The translations under genes were made by a program, and so were the position numbers. 64,000 nt of DNA from the NCBI GenBank assembly GCA_936440205.1, contig OW387142.1:17078736-17142735 (forward strand). The letters run 5' to 3'. Of the stretch, positions 11,273 through 23,700 are shown piece after piece; within the stretch, counting starts at the first letter, position 1; every line of letters starts with the position of its first letter. The notes beneath the pieces are model-generated. The model made no database searches, was not told the origin of the DNA, and saw only the letters and a list, made by a program, of their open reading frames with translations. The stretch is from Lepidonotus clava (lineage: Eukaryota > Annelida > Polychaeta > Phyllodocida > Polynoidae).

Positions 11273-14084
11273 CGATTTTGAGCACTATATGAATTTGATC
11301 ATTTCTAAATTTTAATGAGAATCATGACAGAAACCCATGCATGTTACATATCATTTGAAAGCTAATTCGAAATCCTCTGGGGCGATATACAACATGGCTA
11401 TATTTAGCTTTTATTCCCAGTGAAAATTTTGAAATAGGGAATAGCATCGAGCAGTGGAATACAAATATCTGTGAAAATAAATGTAGTACCGGTATAGTAA
11501 ATGCAATGATAAACGAATTCGCGAAAAAGCCCTAGACTTGCATTAGACTGTGCACCATGCCCGCTTTGAAATATCGACATAATCATTATGGCCTAATCTG
11601 TTAAGGGTATAAGACGTAAAGCGTAACCAAAGGCGATTCGCGTCCGATCAGTTAAGCCCGACACTCGCAAAAGGATTTGAATGAATATATAGGCTACTTC
11701 ACAAAAACTATCTCTTGAAAAAGTCTGGAGTCATCCATAATTTTATAACCTCATGGTTCAATAAGAATTATGTGAATATTTAGAAGTTTTCTTCATCATC
11801 AAAGCTAGGCCTATGTAATTATATACTTGCATTTGTCATTCACATAGTACATACAGCATCTTCATTAACGTTGACGTAAAAGAAGGAAGACACTATTGGT
11901 AGGCTTTCTAGCTATTGAAAGTGTTGCATTTAAATCGGGCTATATAGGGAAGCAATGCAATCAGCTCACTTATCATATGGGTAGCAGATAATGAAGACTG
12001 AAACTCATAATATTAACCACGGTAACAAACCTAAAATATAGAGAATGCACCATTTTACCAAGCGGATAGACGTTGTGCAGATGACGTCACAATACTCATG
12101 CAGGCATATGACGATTCAATGCCATATTGGGGGTATGTTCACAATATTTCAATATGTTGTTTCTAGTGGCATAAATATCGATAATACTGTCTCACCTACT
12201 ATACGACTGCTTCTGCTGGTACAACTATTACTACTACAGCAACAACTACAACTAATAATCATAATTAAACTATATGCTAGCGTGCATCAGGATGTTTACA
12301 TACAGGATTGATTCTGATCGCCAAAAGCTGGTCACATGATATTTTCTGCCCAGTGTATATTAAGAACGGCATTCACTACAAACCAGCGGAGAAATGTTTG
12401 CCCATTATTGCACTTTAACCCCAAGGTCATGTACAAATTAAAACCAGCAACATAAACAGGACATGTTTGTAACTGTTATTGGACAGAAACAAGGGTCATG
12501 AATGCAGCATTGATTTTCGCATAAGGATGCATAGCGCATGTCAAGGTCCTATTCAACAATAGAATGAGCCAAATAAAAAATCACAAATATTAAATCAACA
12601 AATATCTAAATACAGTAATTTTAGGTTTTCCCTTAATTGACCATAAGTCTATACAGTACATCTTTCCCGACTAATCAGGTCATGATATTCAATACACACC
12701 CATGGCGCAATTACGTCGACGTACGCATCATAATGACATAAATTCGACTCAATGTAGAATTATATTGTTGAAAACAGGGCAGTGATTCTATTCAGCATTG
12801 TACAATATTCCCTTATCTTTACCTATTCTATATTCACGATCAAGTAGTCATAATAGTCAAGCTTGATTCTTTCCGAACCATCAATGTATAACTCTATTGT
12901 ATCTGTGATATTATAGTTATGCATTGACCGGGGTATTGCCCCCCTTGTTGTCAATAACTTACTTAAATCGTTATCAATAGGTTAAACGGTTAGGTTTAAA
13001 TGAAGTAATAACGGGGGCCCCATAATCATCATTAAAACTAAAAATAATAGGATATAACTATGAACCATCTCAGCACACACTTCATCGGTATACATGTATA
13101 ATTAGGTACATATCTCATCTGCTTGTGGCCGTCCTTTTCACTAATAAGTTTGTATTCACGATGTCTTGCATGGTTTTGAATATCTTACTTGACAACGTTT
13201 CTCACAAAAAGCTATAAGTCAAAAGAGGAGCAAATGATTCAGAAAGGTGTAGATTGAGAGTTTATAACAGAGCTATCAACAGCTTGAAAACCTGTGCTAT
13301 ACCGAAACCATTCGGACCGCCCACCAAACGGTGTTGCGTCGTCCCCACATTTTGTGTATTGTAAAAACAAACATGTCCGAATACACAGTGGAAGACATTT
13401 TCTCACATGTAATCTCTATTTGGCTAAGTAATTAGATTGTAAACACAATAGAAATAAAATAAGCCGTTGCTGCCTAGGATAAGCTGTGTAAACTCCGCGG
13501 GAGAGAGATGGAGGCTCATGATTGGTCGACGACGACACACCAAAACCCGACAAGGGCTGTCAGAGCCCTCGGCGAATCTCACCAATTTAACAAAGTCTCG
13601 GCCAGTTACTGGTCAATTTTAGGTCCCAGGACATGACTGGGCACCCCATCTTTCCCGAGGTGTAGTTTTTGGGCATGAACATTATGTGGAATGGGATGAT
13701 TTTTTCCATAAGGCTGGGGTACTGTACTAAGGTATAGGTCGTATCAAAATGGCGTCTCGTGTTTTATCTGTGTTTCCTTCGTGTTGGAAACACGGTTCAG
13801 TGTGTACTTCTGATTTACCGTGACATTTGTCATGTGTCACAGCTTCGAAAGCAGGGATCCAACTTTGTTTTGATATACATTGGAACCTTGGCAACTACAG
13901 AAAAAACAGCATAATCGATAAATTTCTGCAACTTTTCTGGACAAACACCAACAAAGATGAAAATATTTGAGGAAGAACTCTTTAGACATCAAATGATGCT
14001 TGAAAAGCAGTTGCCATTTCCAAAGATTGGCATCTTTTCTAATTGCCTGTGAAATTTCGCTGAAATCTGTAGCGCCAAACTCGC

Positions 14085-14208
14085 CCAATCCACGTTCCAA
14101 TATTGCACAACAAACACAATCGGGCTTCGGCGACTGGCAAAAGTGGCAGACGCTGCATGTAAACACAGGCTGCTTCCTTCCACGTCCGCGTGCCCACGTA
14201 TATATAAA
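14085..14208 (+). promoter_or_regulatory. H1 gene core promoter: CCAAT boxes, H1 boxes, TATA box
   Basis: Upstream of the H1 start codon lie two CCAAT boxes (14085-14089 and 14097-14101), two AAACACA motifs (14112-14118 and 14161-14167) and a TATATAAA box (14201-14208). AAACACA is the classic H1 box of animal linker-histone promoters, and the order H1 box then TATA is typical. From the TATA position, transcription should start near 14230, giving an 80-nt leader. The CCAAT elements lie further upstream than in many H1 promoters. A GC-rich tract follows the TATA box. Confidence 0.8.
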
Positions 14209-14309
14209 TGTGGGCCGCGGGCGGGTTTGAATCAGTCCCTCTCTGGCCGCCATAGAGAACGCGCCCAGTTCAGTTCACCTTGGTAAGTAACGCCAGAAAT
14301 CCAGGCATC

Positions 14310-16147
14310 ATGTCGGACGCCCCAGCAGCACCTAAGACCCCCAAGAAGAAGGCATCAAAGCCCAAGAAGCCTGCCAACCACCCCAAATACTCCCAAATGT
14401 TGAAGGAAGCTATCACAGCCCTCAAGGAGCGTGGAGGTTCCTCCAGACAAGCCATCCTCAAGTACATCGTCAAGAACTTCAAGGTAGGCAGGCGGCGGCC
14501 AGGCGGGAGGGGACGCGCTCCCCCGTTATATTTTTAGGTCATGGCACATGAAGGTCTTTCTGGCGGTTTTCATTTAATAAAACGTATTTTACAGTAGTTC
14601 ACATAACTTCTTGTCTAAAATGCAAAATATTGGTTGCCCAGCTTTAATTGCGGCGGTCATTTGTGAAATTGGTATGTATTTCTTCAAATTGATTACAGTC
14701 TTACCGTTATTTGATAGTCAGCAATAAATCCCCATGAGCCATTTTCATAATTTCCACGGAATTGAAGTACCGGTAGCAATATGTGTGCCACAATATGCAA
14801 GAAATTATCTTGATAGATAAGGTATGGAAAGAGGTCGGGGACGGCGGAAGTGTTTTCGAATGATGTCGTAGGGGTCCTAGCATTGCCACTATACCTACCT
14901 ATAACCAAATAATGGATGAAGGAATTCATCTTGATAGTTATAATATTTTCAAGCCTTTATAATGAAGGATCACGCACATGTATTTTGACTGTTCATAAAA
15001 ATTGAATGTCAGAAATACTATGATAGTCCAAAGGGCATTATGTTAGTCATTTTCAGGTTTAGGCGTTATCATTCAAACCTACACTTAAAACTTGTTTGGA
15101 TATTCGTGTGAAAAGGTAAATAGAAACTCCTTACCAAAAGTTCAAAAGTAAGCCTCGCTTTCCCGATAATTGAGGGGTAATTATCAGTTGATTGGGCAGC
15201 GTAGTAGTATATAAAAAGTTGGATTTCCGGCCGAATCAGCGATAGCAGTATAATTATATGGATGTCAATGGTTTGGGGTATTGCCCTATGCTTGCCATAA
15301 CCTACATACATTAAATCAGCTAATCTTTCTCTGGGGGTTAGGCCAGCTTAAAGGTCATTACCATTATCAATATCAATATTGAATGAGCACTGTAACATAG
15401 TAGTATACGAAAATTGGATTTTCGGCAGAACCGACGATATATTTTTCGAGATCATTCGCTTGGAATTTGTTTTATAAAACTCATTTGGTAAAAGAGGTCA
15501 AGGTCATAATTATTTGATCAAATCAAATTTTATCTTCAGGTTTGGGATGAGAAGTCCGCCACCGCCATTATCAATAATTAGCACTGTAACATAGTAGTAT
15601 ATGAAAATTGTATTTTCGGCAGAACCGACGATGTATTTTTTTGAGAGCATTTGCATGGAATTTGTTTTATAAAACTTATTTGGTAAAACAGGTCATATTT
15701 GATAAAATCCAATTTTATCTTCAGGTATCGGATGAGAAGACCGCCAACGCCCACCTCAAGCTGGCCCTTCGCGCCGGTGTCAAGAAGGGCACTTTGAAAC
15801 AGGCCAAGGGCACTGGGGCCTCGGGCAGCTTCAAGGTCGTCCCCCAGAAGGAGAAGAAGCCAGCCAAGAAGCCCAAGTCTCCCAAGAAGGCCAAGAAGCC
15901 AGCGGCCAAGAAGGTCAAGAAGCCAGCCAAGAAGGCCAAGACTCCCAAGAAGGCAGCCAAGCCGAAAGCCAAGAAGGCCACCCCCAAAAAGGCCGCCAAG
16001 CCCAAAAAGAAGGCGACACCTAAAAAGGCTGCTAAGCCCAAGACCAAGAAGGCCACTCCTAAAAAGGCGACAAAGGCCAAGTCAAAGGCAGCGAAACCAA
16101 AGGCTGCCAAGGCCAAAAAGGCCTCACCTAAGAAGGCCAAGAAGTAA
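14310..16147 (+). CDS. H1: Linker histone H1 (H1.0/H5-like), two exons
   Basis: Exons are 14310-14483 and 15725-16147; the 1241-bp intron is GT-AG, phase 0. The 198-residue product binds linker DNA at the nucleosome and compacts chromatin. Residues 1-22 are a basic Pro/Ala/Lys N-tail. Residues 23-96 are the winged-helix globular domain, starting [13 protein letters not shown], with the H1.0/H5- and sea urchin-type [12 protein letters not shown], and ending [11 protein letters not shown]. Residues 97-198 are a Lys/Ala/Pro tail with repeated [10 protein letters not shown]-like units and TPKK/SPKK motifs. The intron splits the globular domain between Lys58 and Val59. Replication-dependent animal H1 genes are normally intronless with a 3' stem-loop; here there is an intron, no stem-loop seen, and an AATAAA downstream. 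I infer a replication-independent variant. The start is the first ATG after the promoter and gives the expected MSDAPAAPK opening. Confidence 0.93.
15360..15750 (+). repeat. Tandem duplication of the H1 3' splice region and start of exon 2
   Basis: A unit of roughly 190-200 bp occurs twice: 15360-15564 and 15565-15750. Both contain GCACTGTAACATAGTAGTAT, TTTTCGGCAGAACCGACGAT, GGAATTTGTTTTATAAAAC and TTTTATCTTCAG, then the first codons of exon 2. The real exon starts at 15725. The upstream copy starts at 15540 with GTTTGGGATGAGAAGTCCGC and would run into a stop after about a dozen codons. A third, more diverged fragment of the unit lies near 15205-15245. The upstream acceptor could act as a decoy splice site. 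Confidence 0.8.
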
Positions 16148-16520
16148 ATGTGTAAATAACCGACTTCTATGTTTTGAACTGTGTCCCAAGGGGCAATGTT
16201 GAGAATGGACAGATATGAACTGCATAAATTCATTAACCTTGCGGATTCACTCACTTAGTGCAATGTTTTTCGTCACGTGCTTACATTTCATTCCTCATCC
16301 GGAGAATATGACATTGTGAACATTTTGTTGCGTCTCATGACCGAAAGTGCACATGATGTTGAAACCACAAAACATCACACAAAATGTGTGGTGAATTACT
16401 GGATATTAAATATTGACTGAAATTGACTGTATGCTATGCATGCAGATGGTTACATTGATTAGGATTTTGATTTGACATAAGTAATTCCCAAAGGGAGTTA
16501 CTGGCAGATCGCCAGCAGCA

Positions 16521-16526
16521 AATAAA
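16521..16526 (+). terminator. Candidate poly(A) signal of the H1 gene
   Basis: AATAAA lies 374 nt after the H1 stop codon. No histone-type stem-loop (GGCTCT, four-base loop, AGAGCC) was seen between stop and this site. This supports a polyadenylated message. Confidence 0.5.
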
Positions 16527-17270
16527 TGAGATATTTTGTAAAGCTGTTTTGAATTACCTTAATTGTAATTTAGTTACTATTGTCATATGGGCGCGAAGTA
16601 TTCTTTCATCTATGTTAAATTAATGCTGATCTAATCAACAAGGTAACGTACTATCAGATCATTTCTGTAATTCAATGTTACAGATTTTGCATTTCACGCC
16701 ACATGTTACAAATGACACAATGCTCATTACGTCATTATAGATTACTATCCTCTTATACAACAAACGTAAGAATAACCTATCCCCGAAATACAACGAACTC
16801 TAAAGTAATAATCATACGATATGAATGATAGGCTAAGGTAATAGGCCCTAGACGTTTTATGGAGATTGGAAAACCTCCAGGGCATAGTGATGCATTGTGT
16901 GGGGAGGACTGGCAGTTCCATTATTTTGAAAAAAAAGGGGGGGAGGGGGTGGCGCTACTGAAAATTGTTTTCTTTTATTGCTTTTTGGCCGAGTTTTACA
17001 TTAAAAAATGCAAAATTGGGGAGGGTGGTCAATCACCTATCCCCTCGTTAACATTATCGTGATGCATTAACGTATCTCTTCCAGTCATAGACCTTATTTC
17101 AGATTTAAGGTGCAACAGTCGGGAAAGCTATGTTATATGATACCTTATATGAAAAGAATAGTGATTTTCTAATTAAATATAGGCCTATACCGAGAAGCGT
17201 TAGAGTTTTTTAACCTCCCTAATATCCCCGGAGGTGAAAGTACCTTATACTTACTCTTATATTCATAATC

Positions 17271-17411
17271 ACTGGCGGATCCAGGATTTTGAAAAATTGG
17301 GGGGGGGGGGGGGGGTGGTTAATGGGAAAAAAAAGGCATTTTACATTAAAAGGACACAAAAAAACTCCAAAAAAAGGAGGATTGCCCCCCCCCCCCGCTG
17401 GATCTGCCCAT
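17271..17411. repeat. GGCGGATCCAG-family MITE
   Basis: The left end ACTGGCGGATCCAGGATTTT and right end GCTGGATCTGCCCATG are inverted. A poly-G run follows the left end and a poly-C run precedes the right. The internal TTTTACATTAAAA is shared with the copies at 2561 and 57866. Confidence 0.65.
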
Positions 17412-18053
17412 GATAATTATTGGTCCATCGTTCATGGAGACGTCGGGTGTTTATGTCTCTTGTCTTCTACATTATTGCCGATCTCTACACAATTATGCAG
17501 GAAACGACAAAAATTCAGCCCAAATAATCAGTCCAATATATACCCTTTGCATCGATGCAAGATCTAGGTGAAGCAGTTTCTTTGGATTCACCTGACATGC
17601 GACAGGACTATTTCTTATATTATATGCGACATGGGACCCCCCCCCCCCTCCTCCTCATCTAGACCCCTAGCATTACCCAGTTAGACTTAGTACTTACTGA
17701 AATCACCAGATGGCAGTATAATACGGGGCAAGCCTAGGCCTGCATTTCTAGTTGTTGTGCAAGCGTTGGTTTGATTTGTGCTGCAATACTTTAGGACCTT
17801 CCAACCATTTTATATAGTAGGATTTTGGATACTGCAGTTAACGCCAGCCAAAACTTAGGTAAGAATTGAACTCTTACAGATGGAAGCATTCAAATGACAA
17901 GGATATTTCGACATGTAGGCCTATGACAGGTAATGTATTCGTCGAGCCAGGTTCGACCTGCAGGTCTAGTGAGTATACTTATAAACGTTGCAGGTTGCTG
18001 GAGTTGCTGGAGATCCAGCCATGGTTGGCTGTGACTTAACATAGTTGACCTTG

Positions 18054-18247
18054 CAGGGGCGGATCCAGAGTCGGTCATCGGGGGGGATCTATCTGGGGCA
18101 ACCCCCCCCCCCCCATAAACAAGTGAAAATAAATAATGTCAGATTTCCATGAATCAACAAACGTAGATTATTCGGAAAAAAAATCCACTCAGTCTAGGGG
18201 GGGCAATTGCCCCTTTTGCCCCCCCCCCCCCGCTGGATCTGCCACTG
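18054..18247. repeat. GGCGGATCCAG-family MITE
   Basis: The ends GGGGCGGATCCAGAG and CGCTGGATCTGCCACTG are inverted and enclose two C-rich runs and two G-rich runs. No coding content. Confidence 0.65.
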
Positions 18248-19057
18248 CGGCTTGGAAAGCTTTGTCTTAAGTTCCGTTGGTGCAGTTTGCATAATTAAAT
18301 TCAGTAAAAATCTACAAATATGTCCTTGGTGTACTAAAACAGCAGAGAATCAAGTAATTACGCTCACGACCTATAACTGCGGGACACTGGGCAAGCCTGC
18401 TGCAGCTGTCACGCCTGGCTGAGCACACTTCCTAGCAGACGACACACCCGCCGCCGCAAGCCGGAACCGGAATTCAGTGCAAGAGTATTCCCGCCCTGGC
18501 CCAATGTTACACTAGTGTCATACCTACGTTTAGGCATGACATATCCTCCCTCTAACAATTACAATTTGGGCTACTCTCCTGAGACTGTACAAAGTATAAT
18601 TATCATCAACAATCTTCTGTCTTCAAGTCTTCATTTATCAACACAACAAAACATAAGTCTCACGCTAGTATCCCACGCTATTCTGATACTCTATGGCTGC
18701 TGCTGGAACCGGAATTCAATGCCATTGTTTAGCCGCGAATTCATGCTAAAATAGGCTGGCTTTCCAAGTGACCCCGAAGAGTGCTAAGGATGACCTTAGC
18801 ACTGCCGACCCTTTCTGTAGGCGCACTGCCGATGCGTACTATTTCCAATGCAGACGCGTATTTCCGGCGTTTGGACCCCCCCATCTTTATTTTAAAATAC
18901 ACATTGGCACGTCCTGGTTGTGCTTAGTTGTGTTGGTCCTTAAATCCATTGTAATAATTAAAATATGATGAAATAGAGTTATCAATTTATGGTAGCACAT
19001 AATATTGTTTATATGGTAGCATATATATGTATCATATATATGGGCTGTAAACCAGGT

Positions 19058-19285
19058 GTAAATGGGGGTACCAAAATGTCCCATGTCGATTTTAAAATAT
19101 TCTCATGTCCCCTGTCGTTGTTGCTAGTTGATGACTATGTCCTATGTTGGATTTAAGAAAGAGCCATGTAGCCCTGTCGATAGGCCTAATGGAAGATGCT
19201 CATGTCCCCTGCCGTTGTAGCTAAGGACATGCTAAGGAAATTCGCCCTGTCGAATTTAAGGGTCTACACCCATATTCTTCTTCGA
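19058..19285. repeat. CATGTCG-type dispersed repeat, copy 1
   Basis: The block is built from repeated phrases such as CCCATGTCGATTTTAA, CCCTGTCGAATTTAAG and GCCATGTAGCCCTGTCG. The same phrases recur at 29080-29300 and 46217-46440. It looks like a decayed internally repetitive element and not a gene. Confidence 0.5.
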
Positions 19286-19897
19286 TCAACCATAGTCATT
19301 GTTTAAGTACTATGTCAAAAACTTAAGCGTTTACTGTAGGACAGTTTGCCTGTTTTCGCAAGTAGAATATGTGCGAGTTCGCGCATACAGTCATTACGGC
19401 ACTTTCTTAATTGACCATAGTAGTATAAGATAAGGGTATTTGCACCAGGCGACAATTGCACAGTCATTTTTACTACTAGACCCCGAATAATATGACCAGA
19501 CTCTATAATAATGAAATATGGGTTTTGTTCAGTATGGTAACTGCATAATTATGGAAAATGAACACTCTCAACCCCCGTCCTGATGCTCGACGGTCTAGAG
19601 ATCCATTATTATTCCTGATTTTACATGTCTACATTTGCGTTGGTCCTTATATCCATTGTAATAATTAAAATACGATGAAATAGAGTTATCAATTTATGGT
19701 AGCACAATGCCTAATATAACACAATAATAGTGACTGGTCCAATTAAGTCCAAAACCCAAACTGTGTATTGCATGGATACAGACATAAGCTTTTCTTCTTA
19801 CTGCATGTGCATCAAAGTATGGCAAAAGGTACCATCTGCACTTGCATAGATAGGGAACATTGAATCCATTCACAGATGCACTTGATGATACACTTAA

Positions 19898-20288
19898 GCC
19901 GGGTCCCCACGTGGCGACTAAACCCCGGCGATTAGAGCATTTCCCTGGCGACCAAGGACGAAATATTGGTCGTTGAGCGACTAACTAGTTGCCCGACGAC
20001 TAAAAAGTAAATCTCCACGTTGGGACGTTCATGTTATAAATATACTGGTGACTAAAAAACACTTTAGTACGTCGCCCGACGACTAACTAATCGTCGGTGG
20101 CCATAGGAAAATATTAAACATGTCAAATATTTCGCCCAGAAACCACGGCGACCAGTGGTTTAATCGCCAGACACCACGGCACCTTTGTTTAATTGCCAGA
20201 CACCACGGCGCTGGGCTACCAAACCGCCGAAAATGACGTTGGTCGCCCCCGGTTCTGTACAAAGTAATCGCCCTGTGGGGACCAGGCT
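19898..20288. mobile_element. TTAA-flanked, CGACTA-rich non-autonomous element (A)
   Basis: The ends GCCGGGTCCCCAC and GTGGGGACCAGGCT are inverted repeats, flanked by TTAA at 19894-19897 and 20289-20292. TTAA duplications are the mark of piggyBac-type transposition, but no transposase is present. The interior is crowded with GGCGACTA, CGACGACTAA and related motifs on both strands. It directly abuts a second copy that shares the TTAA. Confidence 0.7.
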
Positions 20289-20292
20289 TTAA

Positions 20293-20642
20293 GGCTGGTC
20301 CCCACAGGGCGATCAATTTTACAAAATCGACGGCGACTATCTGGTCTAATTGCTGGGCGACTTACTTAACCCTGATGCCAAAATGTCTGGCAACTAAGCA
20401 ACTAGTCGCCGTGGTTTCTGGGCAAAATATTGGACATGTTTAATATTTCTCTATACTCAGGGGCGACTATTTAGTTGTCGGGCGATGTACTAAAGTGTCC
20501 TCTAGTCATCAGCAGATTTGTAACAAGAGTGTCCCAACATGGAGATTAATTTAAGTTAGTCATCTGACGATTATCAATTTCTTCTTGGTCGTCGCTGAAA
20601 ACCACTAATCACCGTGGTTTCGTTGCCCCGTGGGGACACGCC
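20293..20642. mobile_element. TTAA-flanked, CGACTA-rich non-autonomous element (B)
   Basis: The ends GGCTGGTCCCCAC and GTGGGGACACGCC are inverted, between the TTAA at 20289-20292 and that at 20643-20646. The interior resembles element A with the same GGGCGACT and GTGGTTTC motifs but is diverged. It ends about 120 bp upstream of the start codon of the large gene, so it may lie in that gene's promoter or leader. Confidence 0.7.
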
Positions 20643-20764
20643 TTAAGCATCGTATGACTTGCTATTGGCTCATTTGCAAATACATACAATTTCATGGTTA
20701 AGCAATCGTTAAGTATCTTTTCCTTACTTGTATTAGGTAAGCCCACATTGGACACTAGCTCATC

Positions 20765-23700
20765 ATGGAGGGGAATGAGGAAAAGAGTCTGCAAAGGTTA
20801 GCCAAGCTCCGTCGTCAAAGGCCTGACTACAGGAGGGTCATATCGACAGAATTCGGGTAAGCATAACTGAGAACAGGCGGTAACACAAAAGTGCGTGTTA
20901 TGTGCATAATCTGCTATATTCACACACGATTAAGAAAATACATTGAAATGTTACTATCATGGCATTGTATTGATTTAGGAAGAAATAAGTGTAGCCAAAC
21001 AGTCTTTGTCATATAAGCAGGATGGTCGCTTAACTGGAAGTGTTTACTTAATAAATAGCAGAACTGGCCTGTAGATTGTTCAGGATTAGTAAAATAATTT
21101 CGTAATAACATAGTCTCAACCTAAAAGCTGCAGTATAAATGAACAGACCTAGTGGGGTCTGTTGACAACATTTTCATTACGCGGCGGATAAAAGCACCAA
21201 ATTTTGCATGAGGCTCCTCTGAGGCATAACTATTGGATCTAGAAGGGGAGCCATCTTGAAATACCAAAATGAAATTTTGACAAATTTTGTATGTTTTTAG
21301 CATTTGAAATTTAAGGTATTTAACCAAAACTTTTGGCTAGCTTCGATTAGACCTATTGTATAGATTCGAAAGGTAAATAATTGAATTCCCTGTCTTATAA
21401 TCTACCAATTTGGACAATAACAATGTGTTTCTAGGCATTTCAGAAGCTGAGATATAAGATTATTTCAATAAAAGTCGGCCATATTGGATTTTTGGCCCCC
21501 GTCCGGGTTATATTGATATTTCAAGGTGGCTCCCCTTTTAAATTCAATGAAGGGGTCCCAGGGATCATCATACCAAATGAAATCAAGAAATCTTGTGGCA
21601 AAAGAGTAAAGTCTACATCCTTTCTTTTGAATTATTTTGGAATCCGGCGGTCATTATCAAAGGTATCATGCTAATGAATTCAGCCATTTTGAAATTTATG
21701 GTATTGTATTGGATGAATATTATATTTATTGAGCCCTCTAGGCTATTAACAACTGATATTGGAACCATTTCCCCAGGCCCTATGCCTTAGTAGCTAAAAA
21801 TCATAATATTTCTCAAAATTGGTCACCCATCTTGGATTTTGGATTTCCGCATTGACTTGAAACGTAAATAATTGAATTCCCTGACCCATAATCCCTCAAT
21901 TTTGACACCAACCATGTCTCTTTAGTCTTTTTAGAAGCTGAGATATAAGAATTTTTATAGTAAAAGTCGGCCATATTGGTTTTTGGGCCCCCACATCCGT
22001 CATATTGATATTTCAAGGTGGCTCCCCTTCCAGATTTAATAGTTATGCCTCAGAGGTGCCTCATACCAAATTTGGTGCTTTTATCCGCCGCATAACGATT
22101 TCTCAAAAAAATGACCTTAACAGACCCCACTATATATTTTAATGGACTGTAGCAAATCGTGCAGTAGAGTAGCCTATATACATCATAAAACACTATATAG
22201 GGCCTAAATATAGTGTTTATATATCCTTTGTATATCTTGAAATGTAATTAATTCGCCGTGGTTAATTCATAGGGTTGCAGGCAATCCTCCAGAGGGGACT
22301 GACCAAGTTGACTCCAACCACGGTTGTCCAAAACCTTGCCAAGGTCATAAAACAGAGACGGGTGAATGCACAGCAATTCCAAATGACGCCCATTCATCAA
22401 AGGGTAAGATTACACGACGGTCAATGTTTCAAGAACTACCTTATTACGACGCAGAGATCATCACAGACCAATCGTTCCCATCATGGGACGTTCTCTCAGA
22501 TCCCCCATTGTCTGAACCATCGGCAGAGCGCTACTTCCGGTCGGGGGCTCACGACTTCCGGTTAAGTGACATGTGTTTAGAAGCACTGCGTCATGGAGGC
22601 CAGTCCAGACGATGGTACCGTCACCTGCCGGTAGGGGTCCGGAAACAACTGGCGGGGCGTGCGCGGACCTGCAGACTAAAAAGTGCACGCTTCCGCTGGG
22701 TTTCAAGAATATTGGACCTGGCGGAAAAGACCCATGGCAAGAGGGAATGGATCATCTGGGACCTAGACAGGCCCATGCCACCACGCGTGTGGATGCCGCC
22801 GCAGCCTAGCAATAACGCTTATTCCGTTAGTATGTTTATGGGAGTAAACACCACCTCGTACTCTGAGTACAATCAGGTACTGCCAATTGTAGGTAAGTCA
22901 CTTTTTTTCTATAAAAAAAGAAAGAAAAGAAAGTAATGAATATATTGGAAGGCTTTTTGCAACCATTTTGGAGTTCAGAGTTTGAGGGGAACTGAATTGC
23001 AAAGTTAAGTTGCAAACGGCAATAAACGCATGACCAAATTTCGCAATTGGGTGTCCCTAACTTAATCCCCATACCCACTAGGTGATTTTTACCTCAGCGT
23101 TCGTATTTTACTCTGATCGCCCATCAGTATGATGTATTGAAATGTGCATGTTATATCTGAATTTCAGGGAAAAGCACCAGACGATTTTATCATCAATTTG
23201 ATCAAACATGCATATTCATTTAATATAGCATACTAATGGGGATCAGATGAAAATGCGATCACCGAGGTCAAAATCGCCTATGGGGATGGGCCTTCAGGCC
23301 TGTACATTCTTCAAAATTACTACTTATAGGGCCTATAATATTATGTTGTTGTTTCATCCCAATAATACTCATAATTTCTGAATAGGTGAATATAGGATAA
23401 AACAATCTCCTCTACGTAGAATCCCTAAAATGCCTTGCAATGTGCTGAAAATTAACAAGAGAGCAATACATGTACATAGAATAATTAATGTATTAGCCTG
23501 AGCATTCTCGTATTACATATAGGCCTATTTGAAAAATAGTTTGTCAGTTATTTTTTTATTATTTAGTATCTTAAGGATAGCATTATGTGAAAACAATTTT
23601 GATAATTTGGTCTCTTTTTCATACATGCGCCCCAATAAAAGTACAAGTATATATTTTTAAAATCTTCATCTTGAACTATTGTTAGTGTTTGATTTAAGAC

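Larger units (their letters stand above)
9061..14090. other. Intergenic region upstream of H1
   Basis: No supported gene. It contains two small palindromic elements (10825-10957, 10990-11272), a GC-rich island (9925-10195) and a segment near 12053-12090 with a TGACGTCA site that recurs at 27550. The remaining sequence is AT-rich with nothing I can classify. Confidence 0.5.
16530..20764. other. Repeat-rich intergenic region between H1 and the large gene
   Basis: No coding exon is supported. It contains GGCGGATCCAG-family elements (17271-17411, 18054-18247 and probably a degraded one at 16900-17060), a CATGTCG-type repeat (19058-19285) and two adjoining TTAA-flanked elements (19898-20288, 20293-20642). 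Two long homopolymer G/C tracts belong to these repeats. A 66-bp phrase including TTGGTCCTTA.ATCCATTGTA is duplicated at about 18930 and 19640. Confidence 0.5.

Noticed and set aside
13553-13568. GGGCTGTCAGAGCCC hairpin resembling a histone 3' stem-loop
   Set aside because: The stem is five pairs with a five-base loop, lacks the required TTTC-type loop and lies upstream of the gene with no histone coding region before it.
15721-16254. 177-codon minus-strand frame opposite H1 exon 2
   Set aside because: It mirrors the Lys/Ala/Pro codons of the H1 tail (AAG/GCC read as CTT/GGC) and gives a Phe/Leu/Ala repeat. It is a shadow.
21593-21790. 65-codon frame within the GTGGGG element, repeated in copy 4
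   Set aside because: It recurs only because the DNA recurs. It is not open in copies 2 and 3 and has no transposase features.
22275-22565. Second + frame starting LQAILQRGLTKLTP in exon 2 of the large gene
   Set aside because: I first took this as the coding frame. The frame one base over is open throughout the exon, joins exon 1 in phase and continues correctly into exon 3, so this one is a shadow.
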